A stretch of DNA of 64,000 nt from contig BSBN01000355.1 of the NCBI GenBank assembly GCA_027924645.1, positions 124,001 through 188,000 of the forward strand, written 5' to 3'. The DNA is from Cunninghamia lanceolata. Taxonomy: Eukaryota > Streptophyta > Pinopsida > Cupressales > Cupressaceae. The notes under the pieces were generated by a model. The model was not told where the DNA came from. It saw only the letters and a list, made by a program, of their open reading frames with translations, and did not search any database. The position numbers were made by a program, and so were the translations under genes. This document shows positions 35,261 through 47,294 of the stretch, in pieces (positions within the stretch are counted from its first letter, which is position 1; every line of letters begins with the position of its first letter).

Positions 35261-36151
35261 ATCACTATAAATAAGGATCCAGATTGCAATGTTGTCACCC
35301 ATAGTAATAGAGTCACTCTTAGAGGAGCCTCCGCCCCTTCGGCTAATCAATATAGTATCTTGGATCAGCTACATAAAACACCTGCACATATCTCCATTCT
35401 GGAACTTCTACGTCTATCCCCATCTCATAGGGCCATACTTGACAAAGCTTTAGTGGAAGCCTCTGTCCCAATGAACCTCGCTGAAGAACAGTTCCAAACC
35501 ATGATAGGTCACATTACCTCACCCCACTCCTTATCATTCATTGAAAAGGATGATATGTCAATCAATCAACCCCATAACACCTCTCTTCATATCGAAGCCT
35601 TCATACAAAAACACAAGATAAAAAGGGTCCTAATCGATGGAGGAGCTGGTTTGAATATTTGCACCTTGAAGCTAATCCTCATATTGGGGTTTTTAGAGAA
35701 GGCTATAGATCCAAAAAAGAAAATCACTATCAAAGCCTACAATGAAGAGGAGAGAACTTCTAAGGGAATTGTTACTTTACCAATCAGAGTGGGACTTGTA
35801 GTAAAAGATGTGGCTTGCCAAGTCCTTGATATGGAGCTAGCGTATAACATTCTTCTTGGGAGACCATAGATACATGCTCTGAAAGTAGTGCCATCAACAT
35901 ACCATCAGTGTATTAAATTCCCCTATGAAGGCCAAGAGATTACCATCCAAGGTGACCCCAATCCATTTCAGAACTGCAACTCTATTCAATCTAAACCTGA
36001 AGTTGTGATCCCTAATAACTATGCCTCTATTTCATCATCATCTCGTGTTGACCCAGCTAACTTGCTTCCTCTTCAAAAGCGTCCCAACCCAACCTCAAAC
36101 TCAAGGATAAAGGCTTGGGTGAATACACAATCTCCCAATCCCTCTATTTAG
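35261..36151 (+). pseudogene. Tat aspartic protease region
   Basis: In frame with the second part of gag, so gag and protease formed one ORF. LIDGGAGLNICTLKLI carries the catalytic Asp at 35636-35638 in the D-G-G variant common in this lineage. A second protease strand ends with ELAYNILLGRP, then TAG at 35867 where Trp is expected (LLGRPW), then IHALKVVPSTYHQCIKFP, a conserved tail. The frame ends at TAG 36149. The protease would cleave the polyprotein. Apart from the stop and frame changes the fold-defining residues look kept. Confidence 0.87.
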
Positions 36152-36720
36152 CACAACTCCCCCTATCTCCAAGATCATATGGAAGACCTACTCTGAACAA
36201 ATCCAAAGTAGATAAAACTACCAAAGGACCATTTGTCAAATGGGGAAGCCTCGAATATGAGAGTGATGAGAAAGATATCCTGCAATGGCTATATAAGGAC
36301 GAAGGCAGTTCATCAACACAACAAGACCATCATACTATACAAACTGAACAATATGGTCAAGGTTTCCAAATGCTACAAAGAATGGGATATGAAGGACACG
36401 GTCCACTTGGTTCAAGAAAGAATGGTATCACTAAACCCATCCAACCTCATACTTTGACAGCCTGAGACACTAAAGGGCTAGGATACACCGAAGCATCAAG
36501 AACCAATAGAGCAAATAAGAATAAGGACAAGCAAATAGAAGCATCTACTAGTAATCTAGTTGAGTAAATTCAGTGAATGCAATTAGGGAGCGAGACTGAT
36601 TCCAATGAATATGAGTGGGATAGTCTCTCAGAGCTATCTTGTGATGAAAAAGATATCGACGTTTTCCATGAGTATGACCCAACCCATGATAACGAGAGAT
36701 GAGGTCTAAGGATTAGACCG
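36085..36720 (+). pseudogene. Tat G-patch segment after protease
   Basis: The next frame begins with KLKDKGLGEYTISQS and reaches GQGFQMLQRMGYEGHGPLG (about 36355-36411) followed by NGITKPI. The glycines match a G-patch, an RNA-binding motif that activates DEAH helicases. The motif is followed by a stop at 36463 and then KGLGYTEASR. Acidic sequence (ETDSNEYEWDSLSELSCDEK) leads into the pol linker. A G-patch directly after the protease is also known from betaretroviruses; here it presumably helps bind nucleic acid. Stops and a frameshift near 36090 break it. Confidence 0.82.
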
Positions 36721-36779
36721 CTAGAGTCTAACCCGCACAATAACGATAGTGAAAGTCGTGAGGAAAGAATGATACCCCC

Positions 36780-38300
36780 TTGACGGATCCACTAATAGAG
36801 AGTACCATCGTAGACTTTGTCCGTGCTTTTAACAACTCTATCCTAGCCATCAACACCATCGAACCGGACCAACCCAATGACCCCTTACCTTTGGTGCACC
36901 CTAAACTCATAGATTGGGACTTACAAGGCACCACCCCTGAGCTCAATACCTTTGAGAATGATGAAGCCATCATTGACTATCTTGAGCTTAGAGATCATAT
37001 ACCCGAAGGGGACCACAGAGCTGACTATGCTATAGAACTCAACGAGAAGGCCTATTTTGGTGAGAGTGCCAAGCCTTTCAGTCTCAAAAATGTCAAAATG
37101 AAAGAAAGATCTAATGGTGAAAACTATTCTATGGCAGTGTTAGATCATGAAAATAGTAAAAATATAGATGTATCCAATGGTGAAAACCTCTCTGAGGCAC
37201 CGAAGGATGGAAGGCTTGACCCTCTACCCAATCTTACACATCAGGAGAGATCTTCAATCTTGATAGAACCAGTAGAACCAATCAATGTCAGCATAGGTGA
37301 TAATCCTAGAATGATCCACATGGCAAAGGCTTTAACGGAACAAGAAAAACCAGCATTCACCAACTTCTTCCAGAGAAAATAGATCAACTTTGCATGGACA
37401 TATGCATACATGCTAGGGATAGATCCAAATCTCATAATGCATCACTTATCCTTAGCTCCCGGAGCTAAACCAGTAAAGAAAAAACTCAGAAAGATGCACC
37501 CACATGTGGCCCTCATGGTGAAAGAAGAGCTAAAGAAACCATTAGATGTCAAATTCATCAGACCAATAGACTCTCCCGAGTGGGTTTCAAACATAGTACC
37601 AGTTGCCAAACTAGATGGCAGAGTCCAAATATGTAATGACTTCAGGGATCTAAACAAAGCTTGTCCGAAAGATGATTTCCCACTGCCAAACAATGATATG
37701 ATTGTAGATCTAACGGCAGGGCACACTATGCTATCACTAATGGATGGTTTTTCCAGATATAACCAAATAAAGATTGCACCTGAAGACCAACACAAGACTG
37801 TGTTCACATGTCCTTGGGGCACCTATTGTTGGTGTGTCATTCCATTTGGATTGAAAAATGCCAGCGCAACATATCAGAGAGCTATGACCACAATCTTCCA
37901 TGACATGATACACACGATAATGGAAGATTATGTTGATGACATTATGGCAAAATCACTCACAAGAGAAGGACACCTGGCAATACTAGACAAAATCTTCACT
38001 AGATTGGAAAAGTTTAATGTGCGCCTCAATCTAAAAAAGTGCGTGTTTGGAGTTACCTTAGGTAAGCTATTGGGATATATAGTGTCTGCAAATGGAATCG
38101 AAGTCGACCCAGCTAAAGTGAAGGCCATCATGGAAATGCCACCTCCTAAGAATCTCACTCAGCTAAGGTCCCTACAGGGAAAATTACAATCTATCAGAAG
38201 GTTCATTTCTCAATTGGCAGACAAGTGCCACCCATTTTCTCACCTCCTACATAAGAATATCCCTTTCAAATGGAATGACTCGTGTGAATAGGCATTTCAG
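36780..38300 (+). pseudogene. Tat pol linker and reverse transcriptase
   Basis: One frame with a TAG at 37379. The first 200 codons are an acidic linker ending with AKALTEQEKPAFTNFFQRK, typical just before RT in this lineage. RT follows: MHPHVALMVKEELKKPL, GRVQICNDFRDLNKACPKDD, PFGLKNASATYQRAM, catalytic YVDD at 37929-37940, LLGYIVSANGIEVDPAKV and LRSLQGKLQSIRRFI. All seven RT blocks are recognisable and the catalytic Asp pair is intact. The frame meets TAG at 38289 at a position that is Gln in relatives. It would copy element RNA into DNA. Confidence 0.93.
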
Positions 38301-38780
38301 CAGTTAAAAGAATACCTAATGAAGCCACCTGTATTGATGCCACCGATTTAGGGAAAACCTCTATTACTATATATCTCAGCCACACCAATAGCTCTGGGAG
38401 CTCTCCTTGCATAGAAAAACTATGATGACAAAGAATAAGCAATATACTATATCAATCGAACACTTGTTGGGTATGAACTACAATACACACCAATTGAAAG
38501 AGCATGCCTCGCTGTGGTCTTTGCCTCACAAAAGTGGAGACATTACATGTTGTCGCATTCTATCAAACTGGTAGCAAAAATTGATCCACTTAAGTACTTA
38601 CTCAAGAAAGCAACCTTAATAGGTAGATTGTCCAAATGGGTCATGCTTCTGAGCGAGTTCGATATCGAATATGTAGACAAGAAAGCAATAAAAGGCCAAG
38701 TACTTATAGATCAACTAGCAGATGCACCTCTAATAGATGATAGCCCTTTAAGCTTTGAATTTCTAGATGAATCTATCTTT
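38289..38780 (+). pseudogene. Tat first RNase H (degenerate)
   Basis: In frame after RT: AFQQLKEYLMKPPVLMPPI, then LLLYISATPIALGALLA, YELQYTPIERACLAVVFA and KWRHYMLSHSIKLV. This is the gypsy RNase H/connection domain. Ser stands where the first catalytic Asp of a normal RNase H is found, as expected for a connection-like domain in elements with a second RNase H. Four stops (about 38289, 38348, 38414, 38438) all sit at likely Gln codons. Confidence 0.86.
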
Positions 38781-39150
38781 CACATAAACACAGCAACACA
38801 GAAAATATATTTTGATGGCTCATACACTCAGCATGGATTGGGGGCAGGTATCTTGCTGATCACACCTAGTGGCGACACGATTCCTAAATCATATAGATTA
38901 ATGTTTCCCTGCACTAACAATGTGGCAGAGTATGAATCCCTAGTCATTGGTATCAAGCTAACAGTTGAATGGAATATCAAAGAACTTCAAGTGTATGGTG
39001 ACTCACAGCTGGTCATGAATCAAGTAAATGATGACTACCAGACAAAAGATGAGAAATTGATCCCTTACAAACAAATGGTAGATGACTTCAAAGAATACTT
39101 CGTCAAGATCTCTTTTGAGTAGATACCAAGGATTGAGAAAAAAACTGTTG
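38781..39150 (+). pseudogene. Tat second (archaeal-type) RNase H
   Basis: IYFDGSYTQHGLGAGILL at about 38803 holds the catalytic Asp of an archaeal/plant-type RNase H. It is followed by NNVAEYESLVIGIKL (catalytic Glu) and LQVYGDSQLVMNQV (second Asp). An additional RNase H of this type is the diagnostic feature of the Tat lineage. The domain is unbroken to TAG 39120. It probably supplies the active RNA-cutting function while the first copy is structural, by analogy with retroviruses. Confidence 0.9.
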
Positions 39151-40548
39151 ATGCCATGGCAACGATTGCATCTCTTTTCGATATACTAGATAATCAATCA
39201 CGTTATGAGTTCTTGGTAGAGCCAGTGTCCAGTCCTGCATATGACACCCTTGAATCCTGTATTGTCTGCCACATTGTTGGAACTGATTTCCCCCTCTATG
39301 GAAAAATATTTGCCTATCTTAAAGAGAATACTCTCCCACCTGATCTCTCTAGTAACCAAAAATGAACCTTTATCTGTCAGGCATCTCGGTATGCCATTGT
39401 CACCAATACCCTATATCGTAGAGGTCTTGATGGTACTCTCCTTAGATGTCTCCATAGTGAGGAATTTCAAACTACCCTAAACGAAGTGCATGATGGTGTA
39501 TATGGGACCCACTCTGGTGGCCCTACCCTAGCCAAGAAATACATACGCATGGGATACTACTGGCCAACAATGGAACAAGATTCCTATCATTTTGTAAAGA
39601 AGTGCAAAAAATGCCAAATCCACGGGAACCTAATACATGCACCAGCACAAGAACTACAGCCATTAACGACTCCTTGGCCTTTCTGTCAGTGGGGACTCAA
39701 CTTAGTGGGCAATATTCACCCCTCTTCATCCAGCGGCCATAAATTCATAATCACTGCCACTGAGTACTTTAAAAAGCGGATTGAAGCCGTACCCCTAGCC
39801 AACATCACAGGTAAGCAGATTGCCTCCTTTATCCTAAACTATATCATTTGTCATTATGGTGTCCCTTCGTCCATCATCACGGATAATGGAGGACCTCAAA
39901 AATAAAGATGTCAGGGAACTATGCAACAAATTCCATATCCAACACTGCTTTTTAACCCCCTATTACCCCCAAGGCAATGACCAAGCAGAGGCATCAAATA
40001 AAACTATCCTAAAAATCCTAAAGAAGACTGTCAACGACGCCAGCCGTGATTGGCATGTCCAATTAAATCTTGCATTGTGGGCCTACCACACAAGCATCCG
40101 CACAACCACAAGTACAACACCTTACTCCCTAGTCTATGGATCTGAAGCAATCTTGCCCATTGAAGTCAAGATCCCATCCTTGTGAGTTTCATTAAAAGGC
40201 CTCATATCTAATGAAGAATACAGAGTGACCAGACTTCAAGAGTTAGAGCTGCTCGAAGAGAGAAGGCAACAGGCCTTTAACCATCTAAAAGCATATCAGC
40301 AACAAATGTCCAAAAGCTACAAGCACAGGGCAAAACCCCGAGTACTCCAAGTAGGTGACCTAGTCCTCAGAGAAAATCCCAGAAATCAACAAGACAGAGA
40401 GAAGAGAGGCAAGTTTGAACCTAACTGGCCAGGTCCCTATGTCGTCATTGCAGCATATGGGTCAGGGGCATATCAACTGGCTACATCTGAAGGTGAACTG
40501 TTCAATGATCCTATCAATAGCATGCATCTTCACAAGTTTTATACCTGA
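39150..40548 (+). pseudogene. Tat integrase
   Basis: Zinc-binding domain HDGVYGTHSGGPTLAKKYI ... CKKCQIHG, then the core. WGLNLVG at about 39690 has Asn (AAC 39699-39701) where the first catalytic Asp is expected. The second Asp (ITDNGG, 39882-39884) and the Glu (NDQAEASNKT) are present. A two-base loss near 39897 changes frame, and TGA stops occur at 39362 and 40183. The C-terminal part has VGDLVLRENPRN and KFEPNWPGPYVV, ending TAG-free at TGA 40546. The enzyme would insert the cDNA; this copy is dead by stops, frameshift and the Asp-to-Asn change. Confidence 0.9.
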
Positions 40549-42165
40549 AAACCCCAATGTATCCAAAAAAATTAAAAAGTGATAAAAAACAAACAAAAAA
40601 TTCAAAAAATAGAAAAATAACAAAAAATCGTCCTCTGGTGGAAACTTGACAAACAGGCACCTGGGATAGGTACCATGATGAAAACTTGGCAAATAGGCGT
40701 CATGTGTACTCTTATCTTTCATGCAAATAAAAGCAAGTGGTGAAAACTTGGTAAATAGGCGCCATCTGCGACAAACTACTTCCTCCATCTATTGTGACTT
40801 CATATCTCTTATGTCCATCATATCATTCATCTTGAACTAGTCCTTGCACTGTTGTCGAACTACGTTGCCTCTGAGCTATCACGCAGGCAAGACCATTCTC
40901 ATTGCGCCCCCGAGGCTCTACTCCTCTCCATTTTCCTTCCTCTCCATATCCATCAAATGTCGTCTGTCCTGCTGTCCACACCATTTTTACATCTTTGCCA
41001 TCGCCTAGGTCTTAGGTCCATTAGGTTCACCCCGAACTACGTTGCCTCTGCGTCATCACATATAGGCAAGGCTATTTAGCAATGAGCCCCCAAGGCACTA
41101 GGTCAGTCCCTCAGGGTCCGTCTCCCCATGCCTGTTTGTGATATCGCCCATAATAAGTCTAACCATGGTCTAAACTGGGGGCAACTCCTCGACCTGGTTA
41201 CAGATTTGGATTCTTGAATGCCGCAAGTTCTAAGAGGATACCAATAAAGGATTGTGATACCTTTCACTAGACAAGCAAGCGCATCAAAACAAGCTTCCCA
41301 AAACAAAAATCTTGACGTAAAACATCAACCTATCCAAAGCAGGGCACCATACTGAAACACTCAAACTGATTCTATATCAATTATGGCAAAAAGACACATC
41401 TAATGCAAGAATGTTTTGTGAACAGGTTAACTTAACAAAGTCTTGGATTTTTGTCATTATGTCTTCCTATGCTACTGAAGGATGCCAAAAAGCTAGAGAT
41501 GCTATGATGGGGGCATAATCTTTTTCTTTGTCTATTGTCTGTGGATTAAACTTTAGTAATGTGACAAATTTTGTCTAATGACATGATCAACAAAAGATCA
41601 TCAAGGACTTCCGAGGTCAGAACATGAAAAAGAGCAATCCTTGTCTATTGAAACGCAAGAAGTACTTAGGTCATCTAGATTCAAGTTTGAATAGATGCTT
41701 ATATCAACTTGCTATATCAAAATCCATGTAAGGAATACTCAGGTCATCTTGGTTTAATTATACTTAGATTCTTGTATTTTCTTACAACATTTCAAAAAGC
41801 GAAAATACCAAAAAGTGCCCAATGATGAAAGCAAAAGACTTGCAATATCTAGATGACAACCTATATCCATCCCATATCCAAAAATCCATATCATCCATGC
41901 AATAACTAAATCCTGCAGTATATTCAAATGAAAGCCTATATCTCTTCATTTCTTCTCTTCCACTCGTCTATATCATCTCTGTGTCGATTGAGTACATTTG
42001 GACATATAAAAAACATAGCATAGATAGCATATCATATCACATGAGATAGTCATTCACATGATTAAATCATTTGCATACATAATCAGAGCATTAGGTTTGT
42101 TACAGCCTGTATGAGCAGTCTGGTTTCAATTGAAAAATGCAAAAAATCAATTAAGGTGCAAGTGT
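40549..42165 (+). other. Tat 3' region with short direct repeats
   Basis: Non-coding. The phrase GAAAACTTGG(C/T)AAATAGGCG and a looser copy occur at about 40640, 40680 and 40743. A second pair, GAACTACGTTGCCTCTG followed by a GGCAAG and GCGCCCCCGAGGC-type block, lies at 40858-40925 and 41034-41098. At 41513 TGGGGGCATAATC resembles a spare polypurine tract. Nothing codes. Confidence 0.65.
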
Positions 42166-42915
42166 CTTTGTATATATAAAGGTGTTTATATATACATACA
42201 GGTCGAATGTATATTCGCAGGCTTGCAAAAATCTCCATCGGCCTTCAAGAATGGTGAAAAATGAGTTGTATGTATTTTTAAATGCATATCGGGTTGCACA
42301 TACAAGGGGGAATCTTTCACAGATTCTAGGGAATATTCGCTAGTTGCATATTGGGTTGCATGTATATTTGGTTTGTATGTTTAGACATACAACGGTTAGA
42401 TACAAGGAAAAAATACGTTGCAAGTATATTCTAAAGTGATTCCCGCTTGTATATTGGGTCTTGTACATTGTATTTGTATATTCGACATGCAAAGATAAAT
42501 GTACATTGAAAAACATACAAGGGGCTTTGTATGTTCGGCAACATACAAAGAAGCGGAGGTGTAATTGGTGGGGCCCGCGGACAGGACATACAAAGGCGAA
42601 TGTATGTGAAGTATACATTCGAAATATACAAAACAAAGGCATACATTCTGGACCCGAGGGATAAATTAGCTAAAGTTAATAATATTTCAGGTCTGCTGCA
42701 TGTATATTGGGCACTTGTATGTACTGATATACAAGCAAAGATACAAAGGTTAAGATGCAAGCCAGACCCGAATAAGTTTCCAATCTGCTTCATAATATTT
42801 TGGGGTCCGCCTTGTATATTAAACTGTTGTATGTATATGCATTTTGCATACACAAAGGATTTTCGAAAGGTGAACAGTGGCGATTGTATATGCATATGTT
42901 CATGCATATACATGG
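42166..42915. repeat. TGTATGT palindrome field
   Basis: TGTATATT, TGTATGT and their complements are packed throughout in both orientations, giving many short hairpins. The clearest is CTTTGTATGTT-CGGC-AACATACAAAG at 42525-42550, a perfect 11-bp stem with a 4-base loop. Overlapping open frames of up to 160 codons on both strands here come from this repeat structure and show no domain. Confidence 0.75.
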
Positions 42916-44827
42916 CGAAAAGGGCAAAATAAGGAATGGAAAAGCCAGCGATAGAAATGTGAAGTGCCTACGTGGCATGTTTTCACTGGTTGGTGACTTT
43001 TCAAGGTATTCTGGAGCCATTTATCTCAGCGCTGGAATCAGAATCGATGGTTGGTTTTGTATTTTACTACAATGATGGTTTTCTTTGCATCCATAGGCAT
43101 TGTTTTGAGCGGGAAAACTCTGTGGACACGCTGCTGTTGCATTTTCTAAGGCTGCGGGTAGCTGAAGCTTTAATGGTAGATTGTGCAGGGAGCTATGGGT
43201 CGAGTTGACATGTCAACTACCTGATTTAAGATGCAAGTCTTTGAGCGGCGGCTCAGGTCCCGAGCCCACCTGTTCTCTTCCTCTACTTCTTGACTGCATT
43301 CAATTTTTGAGCACCATTTCTCACGATGCATTGTATCTAGCAATTTTTGAGTTGACCGTTGTAATTTTGCTGAGTTCATGGTTTTACTATAAAATGCAAA
43401 CTGTGTCACTCATATTTTGTTGTTGAAGACTTGGGCAATTTTGGGGGAAAAATAATGAAATACAGAGCATTTCCTGTTTGTTGTATCTCTGTGGAGTTTA
43501 TGTGTTGCATCTGAGTTGTATCTTGCACATATGTTTAGTTTCAGTGTTAATGTTATATTAAAAATGCTTCTTGCATGTGTTTTTCTATCTGTCTCTACTT
43601 GTTGTAGGCATTTCTTCTTCTGAATTTGGTTGCTAAGGGTTTCTCAAATTTTAGAATACAGATTTATGTATTGCATGCTTAATCTCTAACTTCCATTCAA
43701 GGAGTGGATTAAATCATTTTAGGTTGAGTGTGGAGGAGATTGTATGTCAGCTGGGATATCTATAAGCAGAGAGTTAAATACCCATTCTTGGGTGATGTTT
43801 GTAAAGCAAACACCAGTCCTAACCCCTTGAAACTTGAATGCCAGTTGCAAGCCATTCTTATGTATACATCTAGTTGACTCCTTGCCCTGAGATAGGCACC
43901 GGTCTGTTCTTGTGAAGTAGTTATGATCCAAAGCCCCTGTCTTGCATCCAAACCATAAAATTTAAATCATTTCATTATTCCAACTTGTTAGTTGTAGGAG
44001 TAGGATTAGGAACCCTTATGTACTCTCATACCTGACCAGACAAATATGTCCAAGAATGTTGCCAACCTTGTGATGTATCATCCACATCTTGGTCCACACA
44101 TGAGAGTATTCTGCCTGTTATCACAAAGCTAAATCTTCCTGTCATAAGGTAAGTCAATGTTACATCTTTAGCAAATAGGGACACCCCCCTTGGTGTGGTA
44201 GAACCAGAAGTGAAGGGGAGGCTGCTCACGCAACCTCCCATATCTATTGATTGAATCTGCCCATGCATTGGAACTAGCAAACCCTCTGCCGATTCGGGAG
44301 GTAACAAGGTCATCCACATACATTTGCATCAGTATATCAGCAAAAAAATCAAAAACATAGACATATCCATATAGCGCTGCATAAATCATATCCATGAACA
44401 TTTGTATATCATATCATCCATAATCCATCTAGTATGCATCACATATACCAAACATCATAAGATAAATTGCATCCATAACATGTAAATATAGAACACATGC
44501 ATATAGAATATCAACAATTGCATCATCGTATAACCATCAAAACATGTAAAAATGTACAAATATATCAAATATTTGTCCATCTCTCAGAGTCATATCATAC
44601 AATATATACAAGGTACAAAAAGATAGTGATACATGTCTTGAGGCAAAAATAATACATATACAGGGTATCTCAGCCATCAAAAATGTGTACATCAGATCAA
44701 AAAATGGTACAAGTGTCCAGGTCTAGCTAACCTTGCTGCCATGTAGCACTGCTCCCTGCACTACCCTCTCCTCTGTCTCCCCCTAACTGATCTTACAGAT
44801 CGAGACCCACCTGCCCTTTACCGCAGA
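42916..44827. other. Spacer, no gene supported
   Basis: Several 70-100 codon frames on both strands have no recognisable motif. The minus-strand frame at 44026-44319 looks somewhat protein-like (for example WMTLLPPESAEGLLVP), but I cannot assign it or connect it to the antisense gene upstream of it. Confidence 0.4.
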
Positions 44828-47294
44828 TTAGATCCTGAAGCTAGGGGCACGCTGATCCGTTGACACTGCCCCGTGGTATAACCCTCTATAATACTGAGCC
44901 TGCGCCTGCGCTCTGGCAAGCTCACTCTGAACCCGGGCTAACTGTGCCTGTGCCTGCTGCACTTGTGAAACCAAGAAGCTAGAAGTACCATCTGTACCCA
45001 TAGCTACCACGGCTGCATCCCTCTCTGCTCTCATTACTCGCATACTAGCCGAGGCTACATCTCTCTCCTTGGATAACTCTAATATCCATCCTGCATTTAC
45101 ATCTCTGTGAGACTCTACTGCTCTCAAATGAGCCCTCAAATGCCTAACCTAAGTCTCTAGTGTAGCCATAGCCTGTTGCTGTGCATCAGGCTACAGAGCC
45201 TACTTTGCCTATCCCTGTCCCAGTGCCACCTGCTGTGCTGGCACCTGTCCCTGCACCTGCTACTGAGCCACCTGCTGTGGTGGCGAAATCTATCTCTGTG
45301 GTACCACCTATTGTGCTGGTGATTGTGCCTATCCTGTAGCCTATGGCTACGCAACTGCCTGCTGACCTGAGGGTCACTCCCCAGACCTGCTCCTCCATCT
45401 CGGTCTTCCACCTCCTCCTCCATCTCCTCCTCCATCATCTCCTCTCTCCTTGCTCCATCCCCTTCTCCTCTTGCCAACTCCACCCTTGTCATCTGAATCC
45501 TCCTCATCGATACGAGGAGCCAACTCTCCAGGTCCTGAGTATCTAGGAAATGGGTGACCTGCAAACCACTCCTCATAGTCTGGCGTCATGCCAACATCCA
45601 CTATGTCCCTCCTCATGGACCAAGCTGCATGAGGAATCTGCTAAAAGTCTGTCAAAGCCTCCTCGTATGACGCCACGAGACCCCACCTGTATCTCTCTGC
45701 ATGGGTCCTCACAAAGAGAGCCTGCCCCTGTGGCCTATCCTGTACTCGGCCAAACTATCTCTATACTCTGCTCACAATCTGCCTCTCTAATATGTACCTA
45801 GTTCTACTAATGAGCCATTGAGTTTAGAAGCAATACGGAAGCTCGTCTGTCTCATCATCCCATACCTCATAGTCTAGGTATGGGCGCCAGACAACCTGAT
45901 CTACATTATCAAACGCGCGTCTCCAATACTCAAGCTTCCCCAGCTTATGCTGGGAAATCACACCTACATAGCCATAACTGTAGGGCTCACCCCTCTTCCT
46001 GTGAAAGAGGCATACCAGCTGTGTGATAGCTATATGTTCCCACAACCAAAACTACAAGAGAGACATGCCTGCTGATAAACTGGCTCCTCTATGATACACC
46101 ACCTAGTGCATATCTCTGTATAAGTGTGCAAGAACGCACACACCCCATGCATACTGGGTCCCATCCATGATCATGCTCTCTAACACCCTCCCCTATCCAA
46201 TCGAGAAGTTGTGTGACCTCCTATCGGGATATACTACACCACTGATCAATCCTGCCACTATACTTGAGAAGTAGTCATAGAAGTCATGTATGTCCTGCCA
46301 CGAAATCACCTGCTCCACTAACTCTGGGTCATCAAATATGCGTCTGCACTTGGCTAATCCAACATCTCGCTATGACTCATACTCGACCAACTCTCCCTGA
46401 ATAGGGAGGTGCAAAATCCAATACACGTCCTCAAGAGTGATCGCCATCTCCCCTGTCGGAAGATGGAATGTGCCATCCTCACTGCGGAATCGCTCCACCG
46501 CTGCAGTCAACATGGCCCAGTTTGTACAAACCTCAAGCATGAAACAAACATAATGCAACCCCATCGCACCAAGAACCTCACGGTCAATCTCTGTCAACAT
46601 GTACCACTGCAATAACAGCAAAGGGAACTGCTCTCGTGACATAAGGGTATCTCGGATATCCTCCTGCAACCAAGCAAATCATAATATCAAAGAAATCCAT
46701 ATCCAAGAAAACCTACTCAAAGCAATCAACCTATCCTATCATTGACTTAACATATCAAATTAATCAAAAACAAGCATATCATCTCTTGACTAGATTCTTG
46801 GCAATCTCAAAGATCGCTTATCAATTGACGCATCGATCAAGGTGCCAACTGGGTTAATTTCGTTAGGTCAACTGATTTTCCTAGTGTAAATACACCAATC
46901 CATATCATGTGTGCCTCTTCATTGTGAATGTACCACCCTTTGACGTGTATGTGCCATTTTGGCACATGCACCACTTATTATGTCACATGCGTCGTTCTGC
47001 CATGGATGCGCCAATTCAGAGCCTGTATGCGGAAAACTATAATATGTGCCATATTATATCTCAAATGTGCCACTTAGCAGCATGTGCACCATTTCAGAGT
47101 GTATATGCATTGAACGACAGTTCAGCGCATCTGTCCTAGTATTTTTCCCTAAGCATTTATTGTCCTAATAAATGACTTTTAGTGAGTTTTGAGGAACTAC
47201 ATACCGATGGTCCTGCCTCCACTGGCTGATCGAACTGTCAGATCTGCTCAAACCAATACTCCTCACGCAAAATATCCATCTCTCTAGCTGCCAT
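44828..47294 (-). pseudogene. Antisense plant-mobile-domain gene inside Tat element
   Basis: Exon 1 (47205-47294) starts ATGGCAGCTAGAGAGATG and ends GGACCATCG before GTATGT. Exon 2 (44828-46663) begins after TTGCTTGGTTGCAG, in phase. Exon 2 has FHLPTGEMAITLEDVYWILH, the signature of the plant mobile domain (PMD, of MAIN/MAIL1-type and transposon-borne proteins). YAWGVCVLAHLYRDMH, WEHIAIT and a Gly/Arg/acidic stretch follow. Next is a Gln-rich segment and a C-terminal coiled coil (about 45139-44860, LARVQSELARAQAQ). It reads in one frame for 612 codons with no indel but 19 internal stops, 17 of them TAG; exon 1 has one TGA. Function in the element is unknown. Antisense extra ORFs after pol are known in the Tat lineage. 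Confidence 0.85.
46664..47204 (-). other. Intron of antisense PMD gene
   Basis: 541 bp bounded by TCG/GTATGTAG and TTGGTTGCAG/GAG, with a pyrimidine-rich run before the acceptor. It joins two in-phase coding parts. At 46820-47140 it carries several GTGCCA, GTGCAC and GCGCAT motifs spaced about 25-35 bp, like the minisatellite in the element's leader. Confidence 0.75.

Noticed and set aside
42431..42932. Overlapping open frames of 160 and 133 codons on both strands
   Set aside because: They arise from inverted TGTATGT words; neither strand shows coding pattern.
44168..44401. Minus-strand frame containing MYVDDLV, resembling an RT catalytic motif
   Set aside because: No other RT block is present nearby in any frame; a four-residue match is chance.
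44828..46663. Reading TAG as a sense codon in the antisense gene
   Set aside because: Plant nuclear genes do not reassign TAG; decay of CAG codons explains the pattern.
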